From CAZHVS01 sp964536015 (GTDB lineage Bacteria; Bacteroidota; Ignavibacteria; Ignavibacteriales; Ignavibacteriaceae): a DNA stretch of 15,935 nt. Under the pieces are notes generated by a model. It worked only from the letters and a program-made list of their open reading frames with translations. It was not told the origin of the DNA and made no database searches. Each line of letters opens with the position of its first letter. Within the stretch, counting starts at the first letter, position 1. Shown here piece after piece: positions 1-9,446 of this stretch. The position numbers and the translations under genes are program-made. The DNA is taken from the NCBI GenBank assembly GCA_964536015.1, contig CAZHVS010000033.1, positions 1 through 15,935 of the forward strand, in the 5' to 3' direction.

Positions 1-2
1 AT

Positions 3-1304
3 GCAGGCAGGGCATATATATATATGTCCTCTTCACCTCCAATAAAACCAACACTATTTTCAGTAAAAGATGTACCAAATGATCAGGGAGGACAAATTAA
101 AATACAATTTGCAAGAAGCGGCTATGATATAAATGGTATAAACGTCATTACTGAATACAAAATATTTAGAAGTAGTTCTCCCGGCTCAATAGGTTTTGTA
201 TGGGAAGAGAGGATATCAATACAGCCGGAAAGAATTCCTTACTATAGTTTTATTGATAATACACCTAATGATTCTGGGGGTGGTTCGGTTGGTATTTATT
301 TTTATAGAGTGAAAGCAAAAACTAATAATAATAACGTTTATTGGTATTCAGGCATATTATCCGGAAGGAGCGTAGATAATTTAGCACCAATAGCAGTAAA
401 GAATTTTGTAGCAAGCAAAAATGGAGCGAATGTAAAATTAAACTGGAAAGCAAACACAGAAGCAGATTTGAAAAATTATCTTATTTATAAAAGTTATACA
501 TCTACATTATCCGATACAGCCACACCAATAGCAGCGGTAACTGATACAACCTATACAGACACCACACCATTAACAATGCAAATGGTATACTATTTCATCA
601 AAGCCCAGGATATCCATAATAATAAAAGTGTAGAATCGATGAGTAATCTTGATGTATATCTATCAGCCAATATAAAAGTATATCTGCACGGGTGCTATAA
701 CAGTGTAACGGGACAAATGAATACAAGTTTAATGTCAGTAATGCCTCTTAGCCAGCCATATAATGTATCGCCTTGGAATTATAGCGGGACAGAAAGTGTA
801 ACAAGTATACCGGCGAATGTAGTAGATTGGATACTTGTAGAATTACGGAGTGATTCAGTAACAGTAGCAGGCAGGAGAGCAGGATTTCTGTTAAGTAATG
901 GAAGGATAGTTGATATAGATGGAGTTAGCCAGTTAAAGTTCAACACATTGAATGAAGGGAATTATTATGTGGTGATAAGGCACAGAAATCATTTAGGAGT
1001 GATGAGTTCGAATAAGATATATTTAAGTAACAATTCAAGCGAATATGATTTTACTGATAATGTAAATAAGAGTTATGGAACAAATGGGATGAAAGAAATT
1101 GTAATTGGCATATTTGGATTATTTGCTGGTGATGGAAATGCTAGTGGCACAATTTCATCTACAGATAGAAACAGTGTATGGCGACCACAAAATGGACAGA
1201 ATGGATATTTGATGGGAGATTATAATTTAAGCGGAGGAGTAACAGCTGCAGACAGAAACAGTTACTGGCGGGTTAATAATGGAGTTAATTCGCAAGTACC
1301 GTGA
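3..1304 (+). CDS. Secreted-type protein with two FN3-like domains and dockerin-like C-terminus, 5' end cut by the window
   Basis: The frame is open back to the window edge, no signal peptide is visible and no good Shine-Dalgarno precedes the first ATG (position 24), so this is most likely the C-terminal part of a longer exported protein. Numbered from ATG 24 (426 aa), residues about 12-117 and 120-212 are two FN3-like beta-sandwiches; the first begins with the VKDVPNDQGG signature common in Ignavibacteria surface proteins. Residues about 216-365 form a module with PLSQPYN, the PWNYSGTE segment, VVDWILVELRSD and RHRNHLGVMS, which I recognise as a recurrent C-terminal domain in Bacteroidota/Ignavibacteria secreted proteins. 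It closes with two 12-residue loops, D370-D381 and D399-D410, patterned like dockerin calcium loops, and ends in NNGVNSQVP. The next gene carries the same C-terminal module. Exact function is unknown; extracellular location is inferred from domain type. Codon choice is strongly A-ending (Val mostly GTA, Ile often ATA), unlike the next gene. Confidence 0.8.
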   Translation, partial: AGRAYIYMSSSPPIKPTLFSVKDVPNDQGGQIKIQFARSGYDINGINVITEYKIFRSSSPGSIGFVWEERISIQPERIPYYSFIDNTPNDSGGGSVGIYFYRVKAKTNNNNVYWYSGILSGRSVDNLAPIAVKNFVASKNGANVKLNWKANTEADLKNYLIYKSYTSTLSDTATPIAAVTDTTYTDTTPLTMQMVYYFIKAQDIHNNKSVESMSNLDVYLSANIKVYLHGCYNSVTGQMNTSLMSVMPLSQPYNVSPWNYSGTESVTSIPANVVDWILVELRSDSVTVAGRRAGFLLSNGRIVDIDGVSQLKFNTLNEGNYYVVIRHRNHLGVMSSNKIYLSNNSSEYDFTDNVNKSYGTNGMKEIVIGIFGLFAGDGNASGTISSTDRNSVWRPQNGQNGYLMGDYNLSGGVTAADRNSYWRVNNGVNSQVP

Positions 1305-1447
1305 TAATTATAATGATGAACGCTGACATTATGATATAGAGCAATTATTTTTTGATAAATGAAAAGAATATTTATATTGCAATTAATAAATCGTTATTTC
1401 ATTAAAAGTAATAGATTTTTGTCTTTTAGTTATTACTTCATCATAAT

Positions 1448-1453
1448 AAGGAG
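1448..1453 (+). promoter_or_regulatory. Ribosome binding site that supports a GTG start
   Basis: AAGGAG lies 5 nt upstream of the GTG at 1459. The next in-frame ATG falls inside the hydrophobic signal segment, too late to leave a working signal peptide, so this site decides the start of the large downstream gene. I saw no convincing promoter or terminator in the rest of the 1305-1458 spacer; an AT-rich TATATT near 1372 is too weak to call. Confidence 0.7.
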
Positions 1454-1458
1454 TTGCC

Positions 1459-4400
1459 GTGCAAAAGTATCTTTCTGAATTGAACTGGACTCGAAGAACT
1501 TATTTTGGAGAAAAATTTTTTTTCTTAGAAAATGTGCTTACTAGAGTACGGGGAAATTTTTTCTCCCTGAATTTATTTTTTGCAATTGTTTTTATGTCAA
1601 ATTTAACATTTGCTCAAAGCCTTACCAATTATCAGTTCTCTGCATCTTCAGGAACATTTACAGCTTTAACTTCAGCAACCGATGTTAATGTTATTTTGAG
1701 CGACGATTCTATTTCTTCTGCTATTCCAATCGGTTTTACTTTTTATTATGTAGGCGTACCTTATACAAATATTTATGCATCTTCAAATGGATTCATATCT
1801 TTCAATAGCAGTGCCACAAGTGAAAAAGTAAATGACCTGAAAATGGGTTCAGTAAATCTTAGACCATTAATTGCACCTTTGTGGGATGACCTTGATGGAA
1901 GAGCAACTGGTTCAAAAGCATCGTACAAAACTACGGGAACAACAGGCAGCAGAGTATTTACTTTTGAATGGTTAAACTGGGAATGGAATGCTGATGCAAA
2001 CAGCCCCACAATTTCTTTCCAGGTGAAATTATATGAAGCAAACGGTAAAATTGAATTTATTTACAAACAGGAATCTGGCGTTATAGTAAATGCTTCAGCT
2101 TCAATTGGTATTACCAGTTCAGGACTTAATTCATTTTTCTCATTAGATGGGACCGGTACAAATCCTAATGTTAGTAGTGAAACGAATTATAGTGCATTAA
2201 ATACAAAACCTGCAACAGGACAGGTATATACGTTTACACCTGCATACACTACAGCTCCGGCTAATCCAATTAATTTAACTTTTAATTCTGTTACTTATAA
2301 TTCAATGACTCTTAACTGGAAGGATAATTCGACAAATGAAACTTTTTTTAGAGTATATAGAACAATGGATTTGCCAAATTTTGTAGAAGTTGGGATTGTT
2401 CAGTCCACTACTACTTCAACTACGGGAACATCCTATATGATAAGTCAGACAGGTTTGATGCCCGGAACTACTTATTATTATAAAATTGTGGCTTGTAATG
2501 AAGGAGTTCCTCCCGGAAGCGGATTAAACGGTTCACAGGCAACAACATCAGGAAGCACTATTACTTCTGCAGGCAGTGGCAACTGGACTTCAAACACTCC
2601 TAACGCTCCATGGCCGGGTGGGGTGGTTCCAACTCTGAATGACAATGTTGTAATTTCCGCTGGTCACACTATTATTGTTGATGATTACGCTTATTGCAAT
2701 AACATAACAATTGGTGGAACTCTTCAATTTACAAATGTTTATACTTCAAGAACTTTAACTGCAAAAGATTTTACAATTAATTCCGGTGGTTCAGTTAATT
2801 TAAACAATATAGTTACTGGAGGATGCAGTCACTCAATTATTATGAACGGTAATCTTGTTGTTAATGGAACAATGAATTTATTCGTCGATATGAGTAAATA
2901 TGTTTCAGTTTATTTTCGAAGAGACGGTAATACAACTATAACCGGATCTCCAACATTATGTAAGTTTGGAATAATAAGTGTTGAATTAAAAAACTCTTTG
3001 TTCACAATACAACCTTCATTTAAAGTTGTCGCAGGCTATATGTTAGCTCTAACTAAAGGTATATGGCAGCAAACAACCGATTCATTAATTGTTAACGGAT
3101 TTTTTAGTTGCTCTGCAAATTCAAAATTAAATGTTAGCAATACTGCAGTTGTAATTGATAAGGGGGCTACGTCTTCTGGTGATTTATCAATTACCGGTGG
3201 TTCATTTTCAGTAGGTATGTTAAATGCTAATAGCGATTTTAATTTATCCGGTAACCCAATAGTTAAATTTGAAAATACATCTGTCTTTGTAGGAGATGCC
3301 TTAATAGCAAAAGATATGACAGGAGGCTCCTTACAGATTTTAGGTACAACAACAATAGAGCTTGCTTCAAGAGATGAAGCAAGTGGAGATACGACCAAAT
3401 TTTATCTTTCGCCTAAAAGTAACCTGAGTTTTTCTAATGGAACTTTAAGGATAAAACGTTCTCATTCATCTACTGCTTCTACATTTTATCTTCCGGCAAA
3501 TTGTGGTTCAATTACAGGCGGAACAATTCATATCGATAATGCTGCTACCAATGCAAGTCTTGATTATAATATTGATAGCCAGATTCCCTTTTATAACTTT
3601 ACCATTAATGCTTCAGGAAGAAATGTTTATTTGAAAAATAATAGTCTGGTTGTTAATAATAATTTTACTTTAAACTCAGGAACTTTCAGTCTTAATGGAT
3701 TAGGACTGAATATTTCTCAAAACTTTACAAATAACGGAACTATAAATGCATCTGTCTCAAAAAGCATTTTAACCTTTTCTGGTTTGCGCTATTCAGTTCT
3801 TAGTGTAGGGGGAATTTTTACTTCAAATCAGATTGCAAATCTTATAGTTAATACCAATTATGGTATTTCATTTGTCCCTAATATTCAGATAACGGAAGGT
3901 ATTACTATGCTTTTGGGAGCAGTAAGTTGGTCAGGGACTTTGACACTGGGAAAAGGAAGCTCGGGCACATTTAATTTTATTATGGGTAATGGTTATCTCA
4001 ATGGAACTCCGACATATAGTTATACAAGTATGACTGTAAACTATACTTATCAGGGAACTCAAGAACAGTATACAAATAATCTTCCTTCTAATATTAGTGG
4101 AAGATTAACAATTGATAATCCTGCTGGAGTAGTATTATGGAGTGCAGCACAGGTAGGGAGTCTGACTTTAAACCAGGGGAAACTTACTACTACATCTACA
4201 AACTTATTAACAATAACAGCTTCATCATCAACAAGTTTATCGAGAGTTGATGGTTATATTAATGGACCATTTACCAGGTATCTTGCTGCAAATCTTGATG
4301 GTTCTATTCCTTATTTATTTCCTGTAGGTAAAGGAAGTTATAATCCTGTCGAGTTAACAAATCCTGTGACTACATCAAGTGGTACAGTTCGATTAAGAGT

Positions 4401-7400
4401 TGAAGTATTTGATGCAAGTTGTGGCGGTACTGCTGGAACTGGTTTAAATGCGATAAATACAAACCGATACTGGCAAATATCTTTTGTGTCCGGTAATGCT
4501 AATTTTACAAGTTCAAAAGTTAAATTTACTGATAATACTATTTCATATAATAATTTGATTGGCAAGTGTGAAACTCAGAATGGAAGTTATATTTCAGTGG
4601 GAGGAACTGTTAGTGGTGAAACAATCCTTTCAAATTCAATAACCTCTTTCAGCTATTTTGTTATTGGTTCAAAGGCTTTATTATCTGCAGGAACTTATCA
4701 GGTCGGCGCTTCGCGAACATATGCAAATTTAACAACTGTTGCACAAGAACTTAAGGACAAAACATTATCCGGTAATATAATTTTTGAGTTGCAATCTGAT
4801 TATGATGGAACAAGTGGTGAAACATTTCCAATTACTTTTAATAAATTTGGTACTCAAGGTGGGAATTGGAGTGTTACAATAAGACCTGCAAATGGAGTAT
4901 CAACAAGAAGTACTATTGGCACTCCGGGTGTTTCTCAACCACTTATTAGCTTTGCAGGTTGTGATAGAATTACCTTTGATGGCAGACCCGGTGGAACAGG
5001 AACATCAATTGGCTGGATAATTAGAAACTCAAGATCTTCTTCTGGTACACCAGTGTTTTCTTTAACTGACGATGCATGCAATAATGAATTAAAATTTTTA
5101 CAGATAGAAAGTCAGGTCGCAGAAGCCAGTGGTTCTGTTTTTATAGGTATGGGCTCACAAAATGGAAATGATAGTAATACGATTAGCAATTGTAACATAC
5201 GAAACAGGGGGGACGCAGTTACTTATCAATACAGCGGTATCTATTCATCTGGGATAAATGGAAAGAATAATGATGGTAATACAATTATTAATAATAATAT
5301 TTTCAATTTTATGAATTCGGCAATTTATATTTCTCCATTTGGGAATGGAAATGGTTGGACAATTTCCGGAAACAGCATTTATAACGATGGAACAAATGGT
5401 TCGGCTATACCATCTTTTGGAATAAATTTTAATGCAAGCGATTCATCAGCTAATAATATTATTTCAAATAATTATATCGGTGGGCAATCTCCAAATTGTG
5501 GTGGCAGTGCTTTTACAAATCCAACCACCTCAATATTTACCCCTATCGCGTTCAATGGTAATCCAGAAATTACTTCAACTATTCAAGGTAATATAATTAA
5601 AAATATTGCGATGACTTCAAGTAGCGGAGGTGGTTTTAGAGGAATTCAGATAGAAAAAGGTTTGATTAATTTTTCAGATAATGTTATTGGAAGTGTAAGT
5701 TCTGCAGAAATTTCAGTCGCTGGAACCGGATTTGTTTATGCCGTCATTCTTGGATATAATGTAAAAGGCACAATAAAAAATAATACTATTGGAAAGATAA
5801 ATCTGACTTCAGCAACACCTGGTGGTTATGCCGGAATCTACAACTCGAGTATTTTTGACAATGTAACCGAGGCTAATAAAATTTTAATTCAGGTTCCATC
5901 AAGTGGGACCAGTAATATTTATGGTATACAACTGGCAACCGATAGCACAACTGGATTTACACAAACTATTGTTAATAACCAGATTACTCTTATTAAAAAC
6001 TCTACGACGGCGAATTTTTGTCGTGGAATTATTAATGTCTCCAAACCTGGAAATAATTATAATATCTATTACAATTCAGTTTTACTTACCGGTACACAAT
6101 CAACAGGCAGTTCATATGCTTATTTAAAGGAAGATGATTCAAATGTAATTTTAAGAAATAATATCTTGTTTAATAATATTACGAACTCAGGAACAGCTCT
6201 TCCCTTAGCAATTGGTGTAACTGTTACAAATGGAAGTTTTAATTCAAATTATAATTTTTTAGTCAGTACTTCTGCAAGTACAATAGGAAACTGGAATAAT
6301 GTATCGTCAAAAACATTTTCATCATGGAAATCCAATTCAGGGCAGGATAATAGCAGCTGGAGTATTAATGTAACGTCAACCTGGTTATTAAATTTTTTTA
6401 GTAGCTATGCTGCTGGTGATCTGAATATAATTCCTACTAACCAGGAATCATGGTATGTAAACGGCAAAGCATTACCTTTAGCAGGTTACAAAAATGATTT
6501 CTCAGCAAGTTCTGTAAGGAGTGATTCAATATATAAAGGCTCTGCAGATATTGGTTCAGATGAATTTACTCCTACTGTAAATCCTCCTAATGCAACAGCA
6601 AGCGGGACAATTGCGGTTGGTTATTCAACGATTTTTGAGTTAGGTGGAAGAACAATTGCTACTATTCAATGGACAGGTGGGACCAGTCTTCCAACTGCTG
6701 TAACTCTAACTTATTTTTCCGGAAAGAATCCTCCTAATCCATTGAATGGTAATTACAGTAATGCCTACTGGAAAATTCTTCCTACTGGTGGAACTAATTA
6801 TACTTGCACGGTAACTTTTTATTATGATGAAGCAATAATGGGTAAGGTCAGTTATGAATCTAAGATGAAAATTTCAAAAAAAGATGCTCTCAGCTGGAAG
6901 TACTATTCAAGTGCAATAGTTGATTCGAATAGTAATTATATTTATTTAAGTAATATAACTTCTTTCTCTGATTTTGCTCTTACTGATAATGTCAAAAGTT
7001 TACAAAATATCGCAATTGGAATTTTTGCTTTTCTTCAAGGTCCTTATAATACAACATCCGGAGTAATGGATACTTTACTCAGAAGTTATGTTCCGCTTTC
7101 TCATCCATATAATACTTCTCCTTGGGGTTATTCTGGAACTGAACAAGTCACTTCACTTCCATCTGGTATTGTGGACTGGATATTATTAGAGCTTAGAAGT
7201 GATTTGAATACTACTGTTGGAAGAAGAGCAGCATTTATAAAAAACAATGGTGAAATAGTTGACATTGATGGTGTAAGTAAAGTAGGATTTTATGATCTTG
7301 CAGAAGGTAATTATTATATTGTCATAAAACATAGAAATCATCTTGGAGTAATGAGTGTGGCTCCAGTTCCAATCGGAGGATCAACTAATTCGTCTTTTGA

Positions 7401-7656
7401 TTTTAGATCAACTCAAACGCAGGCTTATGGAACGAATCCAATGAAAACAATGAGCGATGGAAAATGTTGTTTATATTCCGGAGATGGAAATGCAAGTGGA
7501 ACGATTTCATCAACAGATAGAAATGCTGTGTGGCGACCACAGAACGGACAGAGTGGATACTTGATGGGTGATTTTAACTTAAGCGGAGGTATTTCTGCAG
7601 CTGATAGAAATAATCATTGGCGCATAAATAATGGAGTTAATACTCAAGTACCTTAA
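1459..7656 (+). CDS. Giant secreted beta-helix/FN3 protein with dockerin-like C-terminus (2065 aa)
   Basis: Predicted cell-surface or secreted protein; molecular target unknown. It starts at GTG with an AAGGAG site 5 nt upstream. The signal peptide has an unusually long N-region (about 33 residues, with R-G-N before the core) and a hydrophobic stretch ending LTFA, with likely cleavage after A52. Residues about 53-260 form a beta-rich N-terminal domain (FYYVGVPYTNIYASSNGFISF, then IAPLWDDLDG); about 266-366 an FN3 domain (MTLNWKDNSTNETFFRVYR); about 370-1070 long Thr/Ser/Asn-rich beta repeats starting at GNWTSNTPNAPWPGG; about 1078-1190 a GTYQVGASRTYANL segment; about 1204-1580 an Asn-rich right-handed parallel beta-helix (repeated N-x-I-x-N-N patterns). 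Residues about 1850-2065 repeat the C-terminal module of the upstream gene and end with loops D2009-D2020 and D2038-D2049. There is no T9SS type A tail. A polysaccharide-binding or adhesive role is plausible but not shown. Confidence 0.88.
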   Translation: MQKYLSELNWTRRTYFGEKFFFLENVLTRVRGNFFSLNLFFAIVFMSNLTFAQSLTNYQFSASSGTFTALTSATDVNVILSDDSISSAIPIGFTFYYVGVPYTNIYASSNGFISFNSSATSEKVNDLKMGSVNLRPLIAPLWDDLDGRATGSKASYKTTGTTGSRVFTFEWLNWEWNADANSPTISFQVKLYEANGKIEFIYKQESGVIVNASASIGITSSGLNSFFSLDGTGTNPNVSSETNYSALNTKPATGQVYTFTPAYTTAPANPINLTFNSVTYNSMTLNWKDNSTNETFFRVYRTMDLPNFVEVGIVQSTTTSTTGTSYMISQTGLMPGTTYYYKIVACNEGVPPGSGLNGSQATTSGSTITSAGSGNWTSNTPNAPWPGGVVPTLNDNVVISAGHTIIVDDYAYCNNITIGGTLQFTNVYTSRTLTAKDFTINSGGSVNLNNIVTGGCSHSIIMNGNLVVNGTMNLFVDMSKYVSVYFRRDGNTTITGSPTLCKFGIISVELKNSLFTIQPSFKVVAGYMLALTKGIWQQTTDSLIVNGFFSCSANSKLNVSNTAVVIDKGATSSGDLSITGGSFSVGMLNANSDFNLSGNPIVKFENTSVFVGDALIAKDMTGGSLQILGTTTIELASRDEASGDTTKFYLSPKSNLSFSNGTLRIKRSHSSTASTFYLPANCGSITGGTIHIDNAATNASLDYNIDSQIPFYNFTINASGRNVYLKNNSLVVNNNFTLNSGTFSLNGLGLNISQNFTNNGTINASVSKSILTFSGLRYSVLSVGGIFTSNQIANLIVNTNYGISFVPNIQITEGITMLLGAVSWSGTLTLGKGSSGTFNFIMGNGYLNGTPTYSYTSMTVNYTYQGTQEQYTNNLPSNISGRLTIDNPAGVVLWSAAQVGSLTLNQGKLTTTSTNLLTITASSSTSLSRVDGYINGPFTRYLAANLDGSIPYLFPVGKGSYNPVELTNPVTTSSGTVRLRVEVFDASCGGTAGTGLNAINTNRYWQISFVSGNANFTSSKVKFTDNTISYNNLIGKCETQNGSYISVGGTVSGETILSNSITSFSYFVIGSKALLSAGTYQVGASRTYANLTTVAQELKDKTLSGNIIFELQSDYDGTSGETFPITFNKFGTQGGNWSVTIRPANGVSTRSTIGTPGVSQPLISFAGCDRITFDGRPGGTGTSIGWIIRNSRSSSGTPVFSLTDDACNNELKFLQIESQVAEASGSVFIGMGSQNGNDSNTISNCNIRNRGDAVTYQYSGIYSSGINGKNNDGNTIINNNIFNFMNSAIYISPFGNGNGWTISGNSIYNDGTNGSAIPSFGINFNASDSSANNIISNNYIGGQSPNCGGSAFTNPTTSIFTPIAFNGNPEITSTIQGNIIKNIAMTSSSGGGFRGIQIEKGLINFSDNVIGSVSSAEISVAGTGFVYAVILGYNVKGTIKNNTIGKINLTSATPGGYAGIYNSSIFDNVTEANKILIQVPSSGTSNIYGIQLATDSTTGFTQTIVNNQITLIKNSTTANFCRGIINVSKPGNNYNIYYNSVLLTGTQSTGSSYAYLKEDDSNVILRNNILFNNITNSGTALPLAIGVTVTNGSFNSNYNFLVSTSASTIGNWNNVSSKTFSSWKSNSGQDNSSWSINVTSTWLLNFFSSYAAGDLNIIPTNQESWYVNGKALPLAGYKNDFSASSVRSDSIYKGSADIGSDEFTPTVNPPNATASGTIAVGYSTIFELGGRTIATIQWTGGTSLPTAVTLTYFSGKNPPNPLNGNYSNAYWKILPTGGTNYTCTVTFYYDEAIMGKVSYESKMKISKKDALSWKYYSSAIVDSNSNYIYLSNITSFSDFALTDNVKSLQNIAIGIFAFLQGPYNTTSGVMDTLLRSYVPLSHPYNTSPWGYSGTEQVTSLPSGIVDWILLELRSDLNTTVGRRAAFIKNNGEIVDIDGVSKVGFYDLAEGNYYIVIKHRNHLGVMSVAPVPIGGSTNSSFDFRSTQTQAYGTNPMKTMSDGKCCLYSGDGNASGTISSTDRNAVWRPQNGQSGYLMGDFNLSGGISAADRNNHWRINNGVNTQVP

Positions 7657-7746
7657 AACTGACATAAGAAATTTTTAAAAAAATGATATGGATAATTTGT
7701 TTTTTAAATAATAATATTTATTTTTAATTAGTCTAAAGGAGTCTTT

Positions 7747-8841
7747 ATGAAAAAATATGTACTTTCTCTCTCGTTAGTTCTTTTTCTTGCGTTGCTTGCA
7801 AATGCAACAACAGTTGATGGTCGTTTTGTCGTAATGACAAACAACGGTTCTCAGTACACAGTAAAATTACAAATTAAAACAAACACTGGCACTGATGATC
7901 TTGGTACTTCTACTTTCCAGTTTTCTTTTAACAACGCAAATCTTTCATTTCCTGCAACTCCTGTTGTAAACACTGATTTCGTACCGCTTAATTTTTATGG
8001 CGGCAATTATAGTTCTTATTCAAACTGGGTTACAAGAGCAACACCTACAATCGTTTCAGTTAATATTGAGTTGAACGTTGATAATGCTGGAACATTAGTT
8101 GGGACATCATGGACAGACGTTTGTACAATTACATTCACTACAACAAATCCTGCAGGAAGTTCTAATCTTCAATGGGGCTTGATTGAAGTCTTCGATGGTG
8201 ATAATGAAAATATGTGGACAAATGGAGTTTTTACAAATGAGAATACCAATCCTTTGCCAATAGAATTATCACTATTTTCAGCACAGGCACAGGGAAGAGA
8301 TATTCAATTACAGTGGGAAACCAAAACAGAAATTAACAGTGGTAAATTTGAAATTCAACGACAGGATTTAAAGAATGAAAATTCTTCGTGGGTAAAAGTT
8401 GCCGAAGTTAAAGCAAGCGGTAACAGTAATGCTCCAAAAAAATATTCCTTTACAGATAAGAAATTAAATTCTGGGAAATATAGTTACCGATTGAAAATGA
8501 TTGATGTTGATGGTACTTTTAGTTATAGTTCCATAGCAGAAGGTGAAGTTGAATTACCAAAAGATTTTGGCATTTCACAAAATTATCCCAATCCTTTTAA
8601 TCCATCTACCAAAATTGATTATCAATTACCAATTGATTCAAAAGTTAAACTGGAAATATATTCAATCAGCGGTGAAAAGGTTTTCAATCTCGTTGATGAA
8701 GAACAATCTGCGGGTTATTATACCAAAGAAATAAATATGGATAAACTATCGAGCGGAATTTATATTTACCGCATAATTGCATTAAACAGCATGAATGAAA
8801 ATAAATTTACAGTTGTTAAAAAAATGCTGATGATGAAGTAA
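7747..8841 (+). CDS. T9SS type A sorted protein with cohesin-like N-terminal beta-sandwich (364 aa)
   Basis: Exported protein predicted to cross the inner membrane by Sec and the outer membrane by the type IX secretion system. AAAGGAG lies 5 nt before the ATG. The signal peptide is MKK plus a Leu/Val-rich core ending LLANA, with likely cleavage after A20. Residues about 22-165 are a beta-sandwich (YTVKLQIKTNTG, STFQFSFNNANLSF, VCTITFTTTNPAG) whose layout resembles cohesin-type domains; this assignment is inference from pattern only. Residues about 169-270 match the linker domain usual before T9SS tails (PIELSLFSAQ, IQLQWETKTEINSGKFEIQR). Residues about 275-364 are the type A sorting domain: QNYPNPFNPSTKIDYQLP, LEIYSISGEKV, LSSGIYIYRI, ending KKMLMMK. 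It follows two proteins with dockerin-like ends by 90 bp and may belong to the same transcription unit; an intrinsic terminator follows it. Confidence 0.88.
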   Translation: MKKYVLSLSLVLFLALLANATTVDGRFVVMTNNGSQYTVKLQIKTNTGTDDLGTSTFQFSFNNANLSFPATPVVNTDFVPLNFYGGNYSSYSNWVTRATPTIVSVNIELNVDNAGTLVGTSWTDVCTITFTTTNPAGSSNLQWGLIEVFDGDNENMWTNGVFTNENTNPLPIELSLFSAQAQGRDIQLQWETKTEINSGKFEIQRQDLKNENSSWVKVAEVKASGNSNAPKKYSFTDKKLNSGKYSYRLKMIDVDGTFSYSSIAEGEVELPKDFGISQNYPNPFNPSTKIDYQLPIDSKVKLEIYSISGEKVFNLVDEEQSAGYYTKEINMDKLSSGIYIYRIIALNSMNENKFTVVKKMLMMK

Positions 8842-8889
8842 TACAAGAAAAATATTCTTAGTCCCAATAATAAATTATTTTACCAATGC

Positions 8890-8920
8890 AAGGCTGTCTT
8901 ATAAAAGGGCAGCCTTTTTT
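8890..8920 (+). terminator. Rho-independent terminator after the T9SS protein gene
   Basis: A 9-bp stem (AAGGCTGTC with GGCAGCCTT, one G-U pair) with a 9-nt loop runs into a six-T tract. It lies 49 bp after the stop codon and would end the three-gene secreted-protein unit. Confidence 0.85.
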
Positions 8921-9197
8921 ATGCTATAAGTTTAAATAATTATTTCTTTTTCATACAATATAATTTAAAGTGTTGAGAGTATATAAATCTGAATTATCTA
9001 TCATGAAGGTAGTTCTATATTTTATTCTTAAAACAGATGTGAACTATAATTTATAAAGTATGAACTTTCTAAGTATTTTTTCAATAAAACCAGTCAAAAG
9101 TCAGTTGGAAATTTGGATAGAAAATTTCCCTTAAGGGGAGAAGAGTATGACAAAAATGCAGTCGCTTTACTAAGATATTAAATGGCAATTTTGGTAA

Positions 9198-9242
9198 TCG
9201 AAATTAGATCGAAATTAGAAGGCAATTACATCGCAATTACAT
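9198..9242. repeat. Two adjacent pairs of short tandem repeats
   Basis: TCGAAATTAGA occurs twice back to back (9198-9208 and 9209-9219), followed after two bases by GCAATTACAT twice (9222-9231 and 9233-9242). These are plain local duplications; no function can be assigned. Confidence 0.6.
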
Positions 9243-9364
9243 GCTATTTAGATGAAGTAAGACATGTTTATCGAGAAAACGATTAAAAAATGAGGTTTTT
9301 AAGTTGATTCAGAGTGTTTTTTTCACCGAATAGTATTGTTTGGTCTGATGGGAAAACTTTTGCG

Positions 9365-9383
9365 GTATGACATTTTGTCATAC
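9365..9383. repeat. Perfect 8-bp inverted repeat with 3-nt centre
   Basis: GTATGACA, TTT, then TGTCATAC. It lies 64 bp past the stop of the leftward DUF72 gene. No T-tract follows on either strand, so it is not a standard intrinsic terminator. It could be a protein binding site or a small hairpin at the 3' end of the DUF72 transcript. Confidence 0.5.
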
Positions 9384-9446
9384 TGGTAATTTTGTAATAT
9401 TATGCTTCTTTTTCAACTAAATCCTTGCTCGTCGGGATGATTACTC

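Larger units (their letters stand above)
8921..9446. other. Gene-free intergenic stretch between convergent genes
   Basis: About 525 bp of AT-rich sequence with stops in all frames and no gene remnant I can recognise. It contains a pair of interleaved short direct repeats (9198-9242), a perfect inverted repeat (9365-9383), and a ten-base palindrome CCCTTAAGGG at 9128-9137. It separates the rightward secreted-protein genes from the leftward DUF72 gene. No tRNA or rRNA-like sequence was noticed. Confidence 0.5.

Noticed and set aside
13..26. Short TA dinucleotide run at the window start
   Set aside because: Lies inside an open reading frame cut by the edge; too short to call a microsatellite or promoter.
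1313..1357. ATAATG/CATTAT inverted repeat followed by a T-run after the first gene
   Set aside because: Six A-T-rich pairs with a wide loop and the T-run is not adjacent; not a credible terminator.
9128..9137. Palindrome CCCTTAAGGG
   Set aside because: Ten bases is expected by chance at this scale and nothing around it gives it a role.
9146..9172. Tiny frame (MTKMQSLY) after a purine-rich GGGGAGAAGAG
   Set aside because: Only eight codons and no neighbouring gene to regulate as a leader peptide; likely chance.
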